Positions 24,392-34,689 of a stretch of DNA of 64,000 bases are shown in pieces (position 1 is the stretch's first letter; the number at the start of each line of letters is the position of its first letter). The stretch covers positions 28,894 to 92,893 of the forward strand of contig SVPD01000003.1 in the NCBI GenBank assembly GCA_015066045.1, written 5' to 3'. The DNA is from Oscillospiraceae bacterium. Its GTDB lineage: Bacteria > Bacillota > Clostridia > Oscillospirales > Acutalibacteraceae. The notes under the pieces were generated by a model. That model did no database searches and was not told the origin of the DNA. It saw only the letters and a list, made by a program, of their open reading frames with translations. The position numbers were made by a program, and so were the translations under genes.

Positions 24392-26341
24392 TTACGCAAA
24401 AGCATTCATTATAAAGCTCATAATTTTTACTACCGTATTATAAATAAAGGAAAGCAGATTTTCGACGAAATTCTTTGAAATAAGGTCTTTTACATCCTCA
24501 TCAAACACTATGTCAAATCTGAAGGCTGCATCTGCGTTCACATAGGGAGTGCTTTCATCGTAAGCGACCGCTTCGCCGTTCATAACAGTGAAATCAAAGG
24601 TTCTGCCGCCGATGGGAGTAAAGCTTTCAAAGAAATAAGAAATATTTATCTCGAAATTTTTAAGGCTTACCTCGGGAATTTCACCCACGATGGCTATTTC
24701 CTTGCTTTCGCCCGCACCGAGAGTAAAGGGCTCGAAATCAAGGCTGATATCAGCACCCTCCACCGACACTGCGGTAACTATCATCTTTCTTTCATTTGAA
24801 ATGTTTTTAATAACGAGAGCGGTATCCTCAGCTGATACATAGCCCTCCTTGCTGCTATCAAAGGCTGCCCATACGGAATGTGCGGGATTTGTGGTGGCGT
24901 GGAACTGGGGATATTCCGCCATAGAGTTCACGTCGTAGGCTTCGTCGTTAAGCAGCAGCTTTTCCATCAGAGAATGTGTAAATTCGTCCTTGACGGTCAT
25001 ACCGTGGTAGTAATTTTCCACGAACCAGGTATGCTCGGGAAGATAGGAGGTGGAGGCATCCAGTGTCATAGAGGGAGACACCTGATAAAAGCCTGTATCC
25101 GCCTTCTGAGTGTAGCCGTCGGCGAAGCGCTGACCGAGGGGTGCTACTGTGGCACCTGTGGAGCCGGCAGTGGGAAGAATGGCATCGGAGCTTACCTCCA
25201 TACCTGTGATTATCTTATTGTCATAGCCTGAAATAATGTAAATATTTGTGCCTGTGGCCTGTGCCGCTTTAAAGCCCTTTTCGTAGCTGTTTTCACCGTC
25301 ACGGGACATTATTTCATAATGCATCCTGTCGCTTTTTTCGATAAGGCCTGCATGAACCTCCTCGTCGAGAAGCTTGGCCTTCACGCTCTCATACTGCTCC
25401 GGAGGAATAAAGTCCCACAGACTGCCCCAGCAGCCGATGATCTCAGCCACACGGGGGAAAAGAGCCTCCACGAGCTCATCGATAAAGCCCAGCTGCTGAG
25501 CCATAAGAAGGATTTCCAAATCCTCATCGAGCATAAAGCCGTGCTGAATGAAGGTGAGAAGTCCCACCTCGTCAAAGCTTACCTCCGTATTAAAAACATC
25601 GTAGGCGATGCCTGCACCGCCTAAGGCAGGACAGGTAAGAACCGCATTGTTTACCTTGCCCTCGTGGCCGTAAAGTGCGAGGTAGGCTCCCGAAACCTGA
25701 CCGCCGTGAGAGACGGCGAAAAGATTTACTCTGTCGATGGGGGCCTTGCCCTTTTCGGCTCTGAGAGAGTTATTATGTGCTATTACATCGTCGATGAAGC
25801 CGTGCAGATCCTCAGCCAGCTCGATGGCGCCCATACGGAAGTCACCTGTGTAAATATAGACATTTTCATCACCGATTTTTTCACCGATGGCATCCAGCAT
25901 TTCCTTTTCGTACTGATGCTTACCGTCGGGATACTTTTCCTTAAGAGCCGCATAGTTTCCGTCCTCGGCCGTATCAAGCCATGTGCTGATATCATAAAGG
26001 CTGGTGCCGTCGGGATTGCATTTGGCTTCGGCAAAGATACGGTTAAAGCCCTCGCTGAGCTTTTCAGCCAGAGGCTCCACATTACCCTCTGAAAGGTAGG
26101 TTTTCGCATCGGGAAGCACCGAGGCAAGGTCACCGCCCTCACTCACCTGAGCCACAGGATCGTCCCAAACGATAATTTTTTCTCCCGTCTCTGCATCCGT
26201 GCGGTAAAGAACGGCAGAGATGTAACCGGGAACGAGAATAACGGGATAATCGGTATATTCCTGCTGCTCAGCAGAAACAGTTACGGAAAAAACACCGAAA
26301 AGCATAATAACGCTCAATAAAACTGAAATTATCTTCTTCAT
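24392..26341 (-). CDS. Secreted alpha/beta-hydrolase (lipase/esterase-like)
   Basis: 649 residues with a signal peptide (MKKIISVLLSVIMLFGVFS... cut near AEQ). The mature start DYPVILVPGYISAVLY has the oxyanion-hole type HG/PG motif, and the nucleophile elbow is AVSHGGQ (Ser in the third position), as in lipase and acyltransferase relatives. A C-terminal beta-rich region of about 150 residues is followed by a last amphipathic helix (LLSFIYNTVVKIMSFIMNAF), which could hold the enzyme at a membrane. Substrate unknown. The small gene at 26357 lies 15 bp upstream on the same strand and is probably co-transcribed. Confidence 0.75.
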   Translation of the reverse strand: MKKIISVLLSVIMLFGVFSVTVSAEQQEYTDYPVILVPGYISAVLYRTDAETGEKIIVWDDPVAQVSEGGDLASVLPDAKTYLSEGNVEPLAEKLSEGFNRIFAEAKCNPDGTSLYDISTWLDTAEDGNYAALKEKYPDGKHQYEKEMLDAIGEKIGDENVYIYTGDFRMGAIELAEDLHGFIDDVIAHNNSLRAEKGKAPIDRVNLFAVSHGGQVSGAYLALYGHEGKVNNAVLTCPALGGAGIAYDVFNTEVSFDEVGLLTFIQHGFMLDEDLEILLMAQQLGFIDELVEALFPRVAEIIGCWGSLWDFIPPEQYESVKAKLLDEEVHAGLIEKSDRMHYEIMSRDGENSYEKGFKAAQATGTNIYIISGYDNKIITGMEVSSDAILPTAGSTGATVAPLGQRFADGYTQKADTGFYQVSPSMTLDASTSYLPEHTWFVENYYHGMTVKDEFTHSLMEKLLLNDEAYDVNSMAEYPQFHATTNPAHSVWAAFDSSKEGYVSAEDTALVIKNISNERKMIVTAVSVEGADISLDFEPFTLGAGESKEIAIVGEIPEVSLKNFEINISYFFESFTPIGGRTFDFTVMNGEAVAYDESTPYVNADAAFRFDIVFDEDVKDLISKNFVENLLSFIYNTVVKIMSFIMNAFA

Positions 26342-26356
26342 ATTCTTCTGCTCCTT

Positions 26357-26605
26357 TTATTCGGTTTCGTCGTCTTTTTTTCTCATTTTAGGAAGGAAAA
26401 CACAGATTCCTATGGCGAGAAGGGCTAAAAGACCGAGTCCTACGGGAATTATATAGTCTGCATCGTTATCGCCTGTCACGGGTGCTGCCATAAGCACTGC
26501 TCCGGGCTCTGCAGCTATAACCTGAAAGATTATGGCACCCACTGAAAGCACCATCAGTGCGGCAAGGAAAATGCATATTCCTTTTATAACGGGTTTAGGC
26601 ATCAT
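26357..26605 (-). CDS. Small two-helix membrane protein
   Basis: 82 residues. A first hydrophobic helix, an alanine-rich outer loop ending in VTGDNDADY, a second helix and a KMRKKDDE tail. The TGD + helix + basic tail resembles a sortase sorting signal, but LPxTG itself is missing. Start ATG 26605 (or 26602) follows AAAAGGAG by about ten bases; the GTG at 26626 overlaps that site. Probably transcribed with the hydrolase. Function unknown. Confidence 0.6.
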   Translation of the reverse strand: MMPKPVIKGICIFLAALMVLSVGAIIFQVIAAEPGAVLMAAPVTGDNDADYIIPVGLGLLALLAIGICVFLPKMRKKDDETE

Positions 26606-26690
26606 AAAGCATCTACTCCTTTTCACAGTTTGTCACTCTATATTTTACATCTAATGAGCTTTATTGTCAACCATAAAAATATAAAACGAG

Positions 26691-26912
26691 GCTGCCGCAG
26701 TAAGCGCAGACCAAAAAGCAAAACAAAAACAGATGTGTTTAAGTTGCTTCTGACTTATAAAACACATCTGTTTTAATTGTTTTACGGAATAATATGGTGT
26801 TGCATATAATAAATATTTGCTTTTTTAGACGTTTTTTCGCCCTCTCGAGGTATAATCATACATCTTCGGAGCGAAGAAAACGCCTTCTGCATCTTACTGC
26901 AACAGTCCCTCT
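26691..26912. repeat. Two-hairpin repeat, copy B
   Basis: About 220 bp. Same order of parts as copy A at 23983: terminal repeats GGCTGCCGCAGTAAG and CTTACTGCAACAG, the CAGATGTG/CACATCTG hairpin (with a longer loop), and the GACGTTTTTTCGCCC / GGAGCGAAGAAAACGC hairpin. It carries insertions of about 20 and 15 bp compared with A. The hairpin stems are better conserved than the loops. It ends 9 bp before the PPIC gene stop. Confidence 0.65.
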
Positions 26913-26920
26913 GTATTAAA

Positions 26921-28783
26921 TTAGTTAGCGGATGCTGAGGCATTAGCCTTGATGTTTCTGATCTGATTTTTAGCGATAGAAACGGTAAATTCCTTTACTG
27001 CAGCCAGATTTTCAGCCTGCTCGTCGGTGATTTCCACGTTATCGCCTGCTATAAGCTCCTCAGCGAAGGTGTTATACTTTTCGGATGCAAGGTCATTTCT
27101 TATAGTATCTGACCATGTGGTAACCTCAGGCTCGCTTACTGCATACATAATGTGATAGCCGTAGGTGGTTTCTACGATACCTACATCGCCTGCTTTTCTG
27201 CCCTCTGCGAGAGACCAGCCCTCGAACTCTGCTACCATATAGCCCTCGGTAACATCCTCATAGATGCCGCCGTCCTCTGCGTTACTGTCCTCTGAATGCT
27301 CCTTGGCCAGCTCTGCGAAGGCTTCCTCAGTCTTATCGCCCTTAAGGTATTCGACGAGAATATCCTGTGTTTTCTTATAAAGAGCCTTGTCTGCAGTGGA
27401 GTCAAGGTCAACATCGATGTCTACTGTTACATCATAGTCTGCGGGATTAAGAAGCTCAACCTCGACCTCTTCCTTTTCTTCCTTGGCTGCCTCAGTAGTC
27501 TCCTCCTCGGTAGCCTCCTCGCCTTCTGCTGCATCCTCAGCCTCCTCAGTCTCCTCCTCTTCGGGGAACTGAAGAAGGATGTGTCTTACGTCATAGGTTT
27601 TAGAATCGGGTGCGTGGTGAACAGGCTCAGCCATAGCATATACGGTGTAGCCCTCGCCTTCGTTTTCTGTGATGAAGCTTTCGCCCTTTTCTGTTTTCTC
27701 ATCCATAGCCCAATCAAGAAAATCTTCATCAGAGGCAGAATATGAAAGGTCACTGTAGGTGGTGTCTTCGAGAAGAGTGAGAGTATCGTCTGTCTTTAAT
27801 TCAGCATATGACTCGCTGCCTGCTGCCTTTTCGAAATCGGAGGCTACAGTTTTGAACTCTTCGCCGGCCTTAAGTCTTGCTACGAAATCCTCGGCCTTTT
27901 TTTTGGCATCGGTCATAGTGGCATCGGTTACCTCTTCGGTAGCCTCTTCGCCCTCTTCTGTGGCCTCCACGGTTACCTTTTCAGCCTTGATAACATAGTT
28001 ACGAAGAGAAACAGTGCCGTAGGTCTCGATATTATCCTTATATTCCTTTTCTACTTCCTTTTCGGAGTAGCTGTCGGCAAACTCAGCGAGCTTAGCCTCC
28101 TGCACCTTTTCATTGAGAACCTGCTCCTCGCAGATGGTTCTGAGCAGAGAGGTGGTCATACCCTTGCCGAAATATGAGCGGAGATATGCTGCGAGAGAAT
28201 AATTACCGGAGGCAGCGGACTCAGTGAAGGAAGCAATAGCCTCATCAACCTCTTTGTAATCGTCCTCATCGAGTGTGATACCCTTTTCCTCAGCGTAAGC
28301 TTTGGCTGCCTTAACGAGCTTGATGCTCTCTCTGGCACTGTAGTCAAAGAAATCGGTGAACATTGGGTTTTCAACGCCCTCGATTTCACCTGTATATTCC
28401 TGCTGGTCGGGTGAAACGGCGTAGTCATAGCCTGTGTACATAGCACCCATACCCTCGCCGTAGTAATAATCATACTGATATGAATACTGGAAATAGTTAT
28501 TGAAAACAGAGTTATAGTAATAGCTGTACTCAGCCTGAGTTACCTCTGTTTCGCCTACCTTAAAGGCTACCTTGCCTCTCTCGAGAATACCTGAATTGCT
28601 TACTGCGAAGCCTGCTATGCCGGCCACGATAGCAATAATAACCACTGCTGCGATAGCAGTTCTGGCACTCTTTGAGAGCACAATGTTGTGTGATTTTTTC
28701 TGATTCTGCTTAGCGGCTTTGGCCAGACGCTCTTTACGCTCCTGACGGTAAGCTTCGGCAGAGGACATTTCTTTTTTTGCCAT
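26921..28783 (-). CDS. Membrane-anchored PPIC-type peptidyl-prolyl isomerase/foldase
   Basis: 620 residues: a basic cytoplasmic N-terminus, one helix (about 44-66), a SurA/PrsA-like N-terminal chaperone part with a Tyr-rich insert, and a rotamase core starting at YDVRHILLQF (about 400) and resuming at EDGGIYEDVTEGYMV. Between them is a 45-residue run of Glu and Thr (EEETEEAEDAAEG type); a similar acidic run lies near residue 280. It probably helps exported proteins fold at the outer face of the membrane. Unlike PrsA of Bacillus it is anchored by a helix, not a lipid. Confidence 0.85.
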   Translation of the reverse strand: MAKKEMSSAEAYRQERKERLAKAAKQNQKKSHNIVLSKSARTAIAAVVIIAIVAGIAGFAVSNSGILERGKVAFKVGETEVTQAEYSYYYNSVFNNYFQYSYQYDYYYGEGMGAMYTGYDYAVSPDQQEYTGEIEGVENPMFTDFFDYSARESIKLVKAAKAYAEEKGITLDEDDYKEVDEAIASFTESAASGNYSLAAYLRSYFGKGMTTSLLRTICEEQVLNEKVQEAKLAEFADSYSEKEVEKEYKDNIETYGTVSLRNYVIKAEKVTVEATEEGEEATEEVTDATMTDAKKKAEDFVARLKAGEEFKTVASDFEKAAGSESYAELKTDDTLTLLEDTTYSDLSYSASDEDFLDWAMDEKTEKGESFITENEGEGYTVYAMAEPVHHAPDSKTYDVRHILLQFPEEEETEEAEDAAEGEEATEEETTEAAKEEKEEVEVELLNPADYDVTVDIDVDLDSTADKALYKKTQDILVEYLKGDKTEEAFAELAKEHSEDSNAEDGGIYEDVTEGYMVAEFEGWSLAEGRKAGDVGIVETTYGYHIMYAVSEPEVTTWSDTIRNDLASEKYNTFAEELIAGDNVEITDEQAENLAAVKEFTVSIAKNQIRNIKANASASAN

Positions 28784-29005
28784 TTGGGTTCATCCTTTAC
28801 TAATTATTTGACTTACTTACAGAAAATCTGTCTAAGTATATTAGATATTATTTTATACTATTTATTCAAAAAAAGCAAGTCATTTTATCATTTATCTATC
28901 TAAACTCATCTACTTAAAACGTAACAAAAATTTTTGGGCGTTTTTTGATAAAATACCAAAAAATGTACTTTGCATACACACCGACTGTTTTTTCTGAAAA
29001 AGATA

Positions 29006-29034
29006 TTGACAGTGGCTTTTTTTCTCTCTAAAAT
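29006..29034 (+). promoter_or_regulatory. Strong SigA promoter of the LexA-box operon
   Basis: Perfect TTGACA, 17-bp spacer, TAAAAT. Transcription should begin near 29041, which excludes the TTG at 29034 as a translation start. The rest of the gap 28784-29005 is A/T-rich and shows no gene. Confidence 0.8.
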
Positions 29035-29044
29035 TGAATTATAA

Positions 29045-29058
29045 CGAACATTTGTTCG
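29045..29058 (+). promoter_or_regulatory. LexA (SOS) box
   Basis: CGAACATTTGTTCG is a perfect palindrome and fits the Firmicute LexA/DinR site (CGAAC-N4-GTTCG). It sits at about +5 to +18 of the promoter, a position where bound LexA would block transcription. Confidence 0.75.
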
Positions 29059-29126
29059 TGCTGCAGCCCCCTCAGTCAGCCCCCGTTATGACTGAAAAGC
29101 AGAAAAGACAGGAGGAATCAATACAA

Positions 29127-29750
29127 ATGTATCTTAACAGCTTCGAAAACGAAGAATATTTTCTCGCCCGTGAGGCCTTCACCGAGTGGCAGAGTAAAAC
29201 CTATGAAAATATCGATGAATACATAATGCGACAGAGACGGTGCGAGCTCAATAAATTAGTCAACCGAGTGATTAAAGAGGAGCTTACCGCTGCCGACAGA
29301 TTAATAGTAGAGCTTCACTGGTTTCAGAATCTCAGCAAAAGCGAGGTGGCACGGAGGCTGGGCATAGAGCCCTCCACCGTCAGCCGCAGGCTGGAAAGAA
29401 TCACGGACACACTGTATGAAAAGCTGAAATATGCTCTCGAATACCGCTACGGCTCTGCCTTCTCAGACGGAGCAAGGATAATTTTTAAAAGCAAGGATGC
29501 ATTTTTCAGCTACACGGAGCCCGAGGTACTGTCAGCACGGGTAAGGCAGCTGAGAATGAAGCAGGGACTTACCCTGAGAGAGGTCAGCGAAATGACGGGA
29601 ATAGCAGAAAAATTACTTAAGCAAACAGAAGAAAAGGGGCGTGAGCTGACCGCCACGGAAATCAGAAAGCTTTCCGTGCTTTACGGCACCACTGCTGATT
29701 ACATAATTTTCGGCGATACTCCCCCCGCAAAGAAAGGATGCTGCAATTAA
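29127..29750 (+). CDS. Double-HTH regulator (sigma-region-4-like plus XRE-like)
   Basis: 207 residues. The middle part (ADRLIVELHWFQNLSKSEVARRLGIEPSTVSRRLERI) is a sigma-70 region 4/LuxR-like helix-turn-helix, and the C-terminal part (RVRQLRMKQGLTLREVSEMTGI...) is an XRE/Cro-like one. I place the start at 29127, after GGAGG at 29111; ATG 29088 is less likely because no such site precedes it. A LexA box in the leader implies induction by DNA damage. I recognise no named family. Targets are unknown. Confidence 0.7.
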   Translation: MYLNSFENEEYFLAREAFTEWQSKTYENIDEYIMRQRRCELNKLVNRVIKEELTAADRLIVELHWFQNLSKSEVARRLGIEPSTVSRRLERITDTLYEKLKYALEYRYGSAFSDGARIIFKSKDAFFSYTEPEVLSARVRQLRMKQGLTLREVSEMTGIAEKLLKQTEEKGRELTATEIRKLSVLYGTTADYIIFGDTPPAKKGCCN

Positions 29751-29965
29751 TGAACAATACATTAGAGGATTTAGCTATGGAGTATGACCGCTCGGTAGCG
29801 GTGCAGAGGCAGGTTATAGAAAGTAACCGTAAAAAGCTGCTTCTGGCAAGAAAAAAGGGAAACTACACCGAAGTAAAAAGGCTGACCACCCTGCTCCAGG
29901 TCCTTTACGACGAAAAAAGCGAGCTGGAGGAAAAGGCAAACAGACTGAGGAATTATTATTCGTGA
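29750..29965 (+). CDS. Small coiled-coil protein in the LexA-box operon
   Basis: 71 residues, almost all charged helix with a heptad-like pattern (VQRQVIESNRKKLLLARK, LLQVLYDEKSELEEKANR). The ATG overlaps the TAA of the preceding gene (TAATG), so translation is probably coupled; the ATG at 29738 lies on top of the AAAGGA site and is unlikely. Function unknown; a partner of the regulator is a reasonable guess. Confidence 0.65.
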   Translation: MNNTLEDLAMEYDRSVAVQRQVIESNRKKLLLARKKGNYTEVKRLTTLLQVLYDEKSELEEKANRLRNYYS

Positions 29966-30022
29966 GGCAGTCCCTCCGCCTTTGCTAAGCAAAGACACCT
30001 CCCCTGAAATAGGGGAGGCTTA
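29966..30022. repeat. Palindromic repeat-like sequence with two hairpins
   Basis: CTTTGCTAAGCAAAG followed by CCTCCCC-loop-GGGGAGG just after the coiled-coil gene. It has no T run, so it is not a classic terminator. I recall similar GC-rich palindromes scattered in gut Clostridia genomes, but only one copy is in this window. Confidence 0.45.
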
Positions 30023-30074
30023 TCATAACTAAAAGAAACTTCTTCACTGTTCCCTCTTACCTTTTCACTAAAAA

Positions 30075-30100
30075 AAGACTCCCACGTCTGTGAGAGTCTT
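30075..30100 (-). terminator. Terminator of the str operon
   Basis: AAGACTC/GAGTCTT stem then a T run on the minus strand, 19 bp past the tuf stop. Confidence 0.8.
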
Positions 30101-30118
30101 AATTTTTGTAAAATTGAA

Positions 30119-31321
30119 TTAGTCGTTGATAGCGATAACAACGCCTGAACCAACTGTACGGCCACCTTCACGGATAGCGAAACGAAGACCTTCTTCGATA
30201 GCGATTTCTGTGATAAGCTCAACGTCCATTTCAACGTTATCACCGGGCATACACATTTCTGTGCCTTCGGGAAGGGTGATGATACCGGTAACGTCAGTTG
30301 TTCTGAAGTAGAACTGAGGACGGTAGTTGTTGAAGAAAGGAGTATGACGGCCGCCTTCATCCTTATTAAGAACGTAAACCTGACCGCGGAACTTTGTGTG
30401 GGGGTGGATTGAGCCGGGCTTTGCAAGAACCTGACCACGCTCGATTTCTGTTCTCTGGATACCACGAAGAAGAGCACCGATGTTATCGCCTGCTTCTGCA
30501 TAGTCGAGGATCTTTCTGAACATTTCGATACCGGTACATACGGTCTTTCTCTTTTCTTCGGTAAGACCAACGATTTCGAGTTCTTCACCGGTCTTGAGCT
30601 GACCTCTTTCAACTCTACCTGTAGCAACAGTACCACGACCTGTGATGGTGAATACGTCTTCTACGGGCATAAGGAAGGGAAGGTCTGCCTTACGGTCGGG
30701 AGTGGGGATGTAGCTGTCTACTGCAGCCATGAGTTCCCAGATGGGAGCAAGCTCGGGAGCGTTTGTGTCGCCGCCTGCATATTCGAGAGCCTTAAGAGCT
30801 GAACCCTTGATGATGGGTGTGTCATCGCCGGGGAATTCATACTCGGAAAGAGTTTCTCTGATTTCCATTTCAACGAGCTCAAGAAGCTCTTCGTCGTCAA
30901 CCTGGTCAACCTTGTTCATGAATACGATGATGTAGGGAACGCCAACCTGACGAGCAAGAAGAAGGTGTTCTTTAGTCTGAGCCATGGGGCCGTCTGTAGA
31001 AGCGATAACGAGGATAGCACCGTCCATCTGTGCAGCACCTGTGATCATGTTCTTGATGTAGTCGGCGTGGCCCGGGCAGTCAACGTGAGCGTAGTGACGG
31101 GTTTCTGTCTCGTACTCAACGTGAGCTGTGTTGATTGTGATACCACGTTCTCTTTCTTCGGGAGCCTTATCGATGTTTGCGTAGTCGATGAAGTCTGCGC
31201 CGCCCTTCATAGCGAGAGTCTTTGTGATAGCTGCTGTAAGAGTAGTCTTACCGTGGTCAACGTGACCGATAGTACCAATGTTAACATGGGGTTTGGTTCT
31301 TTCAAATTTTGCTTTTGCCAT
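30119..31321 (-). CDS. tuf: Elongation factor Tu
   Basis: 400 residues. The GTPase delivers aminoacyl-tRNA to the ribosome. P-loop GHVDHGKT, switch region [12 protein letters not shown] and NKVDQVDD are intact, followed by domains II and III. It starts [20 protein letters not shown] after a GGAGGAG site. Last gene of the rpsL-rpsG-fusA-tuf operon, 112 bp after fusA, with its own terminator. Codon use is strongly biased as expected. Confidence 0.99.
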   Translation of the reverse strand: MAKAKFERTKPHVNIGTIGHVDHGKTTLTAAITKTLAMKGGADFIDYANIDKAPEERERGITINTAHVEYETETRHYAHVDCPGHADYIKNMITGAAQMDGAILVIASTDGPMAQTKEHLLLARQVGVPYIIVFMNKVDQVDDEELLELVEMEIRETLSEYEFPGDDTPIIKGSALKALEYAGGDTNAPELAPIWELMAAVDSYIPTPDRKADLPFLMPVEDVFTITGRGTVATGRVERGQLKTGEELEIVGLTEEKRKTVCTGIEMFRKILDYAEAGDNIGALLRGIQRTEIERGQVLAKPGSIHPHTKFRGQVYVLNKDEGGRHTPFFNNYRPQFYFRTTDVTGIITLPEGTEMCMPGDNVEMDVELITEIAIEEGLRFAIREGGRTVGSGVVIAIND

Positions 31322-31433
31322 TGGAATCTCCTCCTTAATATTAGCAATAAATTTTATTTGGGTGCAGTTTTACACTGCATTGTTTATATTCTAACAATAT
31401 TAGAACAAAATTTCAAGTCTTTTTTGAGAAAAA

Positions 31434-33512
31434 TTAGTCTCTCTTTGCTCTTTCTGACACGATTGCCTCAGAAATTGACTTGGGAATCTCCTTATAACCG
31501 TCGGGTTCCATTACATACTGACCGCGGCCCTGTGTTTTGGAGCGAAGGTCGGTAGCATAGCCGAACATTTCTGCAAGAGGAACTCTGGAGTTAATCTGCT
31601 TAACACCTGTACGGTCCTCGAAGCCCTGAATCTCACCGCGGCGGGAGTTAAGGTCACCGATAACGTCACCCATATACTCCTCGGGAGTGATAACTACAAC
31701 CTTCATGATGGGCTCAAGGAGAACGGGCTGAGCCTTCTTGGCTGCATCCTTGAATGCCATAGAGCCGGCAATCTTGAAGGCCATTTCTGATGAGTCAACC
31801 TCGTGATATGAACCGTCATAAAGAGTAACCTTGACGTCAACCATGCTGTAGCCGGCGATAACACCTGACTGCATAGCGCCCTGGATACCTGCATCGACGG
31901 GACCGATATATTCTTTGGGAATAGCACCGCCGACGATGTTGTTGACGAACTCGTAGCCCTTGTCGGGGTTGGGTTCAATATTGATCTTAACGTGACCGTA
32001 CTGACCTTTACCGCCTGACTGACGGGCGTATTTGGTATCGGAAGAAGCAGTGCTGCGGATGGTTTCTCTGTAAGCAACCTGAGGCTTACCTACGTTAGCT
32101 TCAACCTTGAATTCACGGAGAAGTCTGTCTACGATGATTTCGAGGTGGAGCTCACCCATACCTGCGATGATGGTCTGACCTGTTTCTTCGTCAGTATAGC
32201 AGCGGAATGTGGGATCCTCTTCAGCAAGCTTCTGAAGGGCAATACCCATCTTTTCCTGACCTGCCTTGGTTTTGGGCTCGATAGCTACACGGATAACGGG
32301 CTCGGGGAAGTTCATTGACTCGAGAATGATGGGATTCTTTGCATCGCAGAGGGTGTCACCGGTGGTGGTGTTCTTAAGACCTACTGTGGCAGCGATATCA
32401 CCTGAGTAAACGATGTCGATGTCTTCACGGTGGTTAGCGTGCATCTGAAGGATACGGCCGAGTCTTTCTCTGCTGTCCTTCACTGAGTTATAAACTGTAG
32501 TACCTGCCTCTACAGTACCGGAGTAAACACGGAAGAAGCAGAGCTTACCCATAAAGGGATCGGTTGCGATCTTGAAGGCAAGAGCTGCAAAGGGCTCTTC
32601 GTCGGAAGAATGTCTTACTTCCTCTTCTTCTGTTTCGGGGTTTACACCCTTGATAGCTTCGATATCTGTGGGAGCGGGCATATAGTCTACGATGTTATCG
32701 AGAAGGGGCTGAACACCCTTGTTACGGTAGGAAGTACCGCAGCAAACGGGAACCATATCGTTGGCGATGGTAGCCTGACGGATGATTCTCTTAATGTCAG
32801 CTACTGAAGGCTCTTCGCCCTCGAAATACTTTTCCATAAGCTCCTCGTCCATCTCGCAGACGGATTCGATGAGGTTCTGGCGGTATTCCTCAGCCTTGTC
32901 CTTCATTTCCTCGGGGATTTCTTCGATTCTTACGTCCTTACCAAGGTCATCGTAATATACGATTGCATTGTTGTTTACCAGGTCAACAATACCCTTGAAT
33001 GTGCTTTCTGAGCCGATGGGGAGCTGAATGGGAACTGCATTGCAGTTGAAGCGCTCCTTGATCATTTCGAGAACACGGTAGAAATCGGCACCCATAATGT
33101 CCATCTTATTAACATAGATCATTCTGGGAACCTTGTACTCGTCGGCCTGACGCCAAACTGTTTCACTCTGAGGCTCAACGCCACCCTTGGCGCAGAGAAC
33201 GGTTACGGAGCCGTCAAGTACACGGAGTGAACGCTGAACTTCTACGGTGAAGTCAACGTGGCCCGGAGTGTCGATGATATTGATACGGTGGTCCTTCCAG
33301 AAGCAGGTGGTAGCAGCGGAGGTGATAGTAATACCTCTCTCCTGCTCCTGCTCCATCCAGTCCATGGTAGCAGAACCATCATGTGTTTCACCGATTTTAT
33401 GGTTAACACCTGTATAGTAGAGAATTCTCTCTGAAGTAGTGGTCTTACCGGCGTCGATGTGAGCCATAATACCAATATTTCTGGTTTTTTCAAGAGATAC
33501 CTTTCTGGCCAT
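31434..33512 (-). CDS. fusA: Elongation factor G
   Basis: 692 residues, normal length. The translocase GTPase has P-loop [16 protein letters not shown] and NKMD, then domains II-V up to the C-terminus. It starts [18 protein letters not shown] after AGGAGG. It lies 39 bp after rpsG in the str operon. This is canonical EF-G and not a TetM-type protection protein. Confidence 0.99.
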   Translation of the reverse strand: MARKVSLEKTRNIGIMAHIDAGKTTTSERILYYTGVNHKIGETHDGSATMDWMEQEQERGITITSAATTCFWKDHRINIIDTPGHVDFTVEVQRSLRVLDGSVTVLCAKGGVEPQSETVWRQADEYKVPRMIYVNKMDIMGADFYRVLEMIKERFNCNAVPIQLPIGSESTFKGIVDLVNNNAIVYYDDLGKDVRIEEIPEEMKDKAEEYRQNLIESVCEMDEELMEKYFEGEEPSVADIKRIIRQATIANDMVPVCCGTSYRNKGVQPLLDNIVDYMPAPTDIEAIKGVNPETEEEEVRHSSDEEPFAALAFKIATDPFMGKLCFFRVYSGTVEAGTTVYNSVKDSRERLGRILQMHANHREDIDIVYSGDIAATVGLKNTTTGDTLCDAKNPIILESMNFPEPVIRVAIEPKTKAGQEKMGIALQKLAEEDPTFRCYTDEETGQTIIAGMGELHLEIIVDRLLREFKVEANVGKPQVAYRETIRSTASSDTKYARQSGGKGQYGHVKINIEPNPDKGYEFVNNIVGGAIPKEYIGPVDAGIQGAMQSGVIAGYSMVDVKVTLYDGSYHEVDSSEMAFKIAGSMAFKDAAKKAQPVLLEPIMKVVVITPEEYMGDVIGDLNSRRGEIQGFEDRTGVKQINSRVPLAEMFGYATDLRSKTQGRGQYVMEPDGYKEIPKSISEAIVSERAKRD

Positions 33513-33551
33513 AATTTTATCCTCCTATTAAAGATTAAGTCAATAAGATTA

Positions 33552-34022
33552 TTACCATCTGAAATGTGCGAAAGCCTTGTTAGCTTCTGCCATCTTATGG
33601 GTATCTTCACGCTTTTTGAATGCTGAACCTGTTTCGTTGGTAGCATCAATGATTTCGTTGGCAAGTCTTTCCTTCATTGTTCTTTCAGAACGCTGACGGC
33701 TGTAAAGAGTAATCCAACGAAGACCGAGAGTCTGTCTTCTTTCGGGACGGACATCCATGGGAACCTGATAGGTAGAACCACCTACACGGCGAGCCTTAAC
33801 TTCGAGTAAAGGCATTACGTTCTCCATAGCAGCCTCGAAAACTTCGAGGGGCTCCTTACCGGTCTTTTCCTTAATGATGTCAAATGCATCATAAACAATT
33901 TTCTGTGCAACACCCTTCTTACCGTCGTACATAACGCTGTTGATAAGACGTGTTACGAGTTTTGAATTGTAAAGCGGATCGGGCAAAACATCACGTTTTG
34001 CTATCTGGCCTCTTCTTGGCAC
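33552..34022 (-). CDS. rpsG: 30S ribosomal protein S7
   Basis: 156 residues, the normal bacterial length when started at GTG 34022 (then reading [15 protein letters not shown]). AAGGAGGG lies seven bases before this GTG, while the upstream in-frame ATG overlaps the site itself. S7 nucleates the 3' domain of 16S rRNA and often represses its own operon. The gap to rpsL is 197 bp, long for this pair, and shows no gene. Confidence 0.97.
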   Translation of the reverse strand: MPRRGQIAKRDVLPDPLYNSKLVTRLINSVMYDGKKGVAQKIVYDAFDIIKEKTGKEPLEVFEAAMENVMPLLEVKARRVGGSTYQVPMDVRPERRQTLGLRWITLYSRQRSERTMKERLANEIIDATNETGSAFKKREDTHKMAEANKAFAHFRW

Positions 34023-34219
34023 TGCGCTTCCCTCCTTCATAGTAATGATATCATAGGTACTCGAGTGACAAATTCCCGTCGGCACCAAATGAGAGGCATA
34101 TATATCTATATACACTCTCGCTTAGACTAAAAAGTCTGCCTGCAAGAAGATTTGTCAATTCATAGCTTTTCCGTCTGACTACGGAATTTTAAATAAGGTT
34201 TATCCGGAATTTCACCGAA

Positions 34220-34642
34220 TTATTTCTTTGCGGCCTTAGGACGCTTTGCACCGTACTTTGAACGGCTCTGCATTCTTCCGTTAACGCCCTGGGTATCAAG
34301 AGTACCGCGAACGATGTGGTAACGAACACCGGGAAGGTCCTTAACTCTGCCGCCACGGATAAGAACAACGCTGTGCTCCTGAAGGTTATGACCTACGCCG
34401 GGAATGTAAGCTGAAACTTCGATTCCGTTTGTAAGACGAACTCTGGCGATCTTACGAAGAGCAGAGTTAGGCTTTTTCGGTGTAGCTGTCTTAACTGCTG
34501 TGCAAACGCCGCGCTTCTGAGGAGAGTTATGGTCTGTCATAACATTTCTCTTTGAGTTGAGGCCTTTGAGAAGAGCAGGAGCCTTCGGCTTTTTAACGAG
34601 TGTTTCTCTACCGTTACGAACTAACTGATTAAAGGTAGGCAA
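34220..34642 (-). CDS. rpsL: 30S ribosomal protein S12
   Basis: 140 residues from a TTG start at 34642 (then [12 protein letters not shown], the canonical S12 start). AAAGGAG is eight bases upstream; the ATG at 34651 touches that site and is unlikely. The decoding-centre segments [13 protein letters not shown] and [14 protein letters not shown] are intact; the Lys positions known for streptomycin resistance read as the usual Lys (TPKKPNSA). First gene of the str operon. Confidence 0.97.
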   Translation of the reverse strand: MPTFNQLVRNGRETLVKKPKAPALLKGLNSKRNVMTDHNSPQKRGVCTAVKTATPKKPNSALRKIARVRLTNGIEVSAYIPGVGHNLQEHSVVLIRGGRVKDLPGVRYHIVRGTLDTQGVNGRMQSRSKYGAKRPKAAKK

Positions 34643-34689
34643 ATGTAGCATCTCCTTTCTTGAAAATTTGCATAGTCGCATGCCTTAAT

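Noticed and set aside
29034..29126. Upstream start of the LexA-box regulator at TTG 29034
   Set aside because: That codon lies in the -10 box, before the transcription start.
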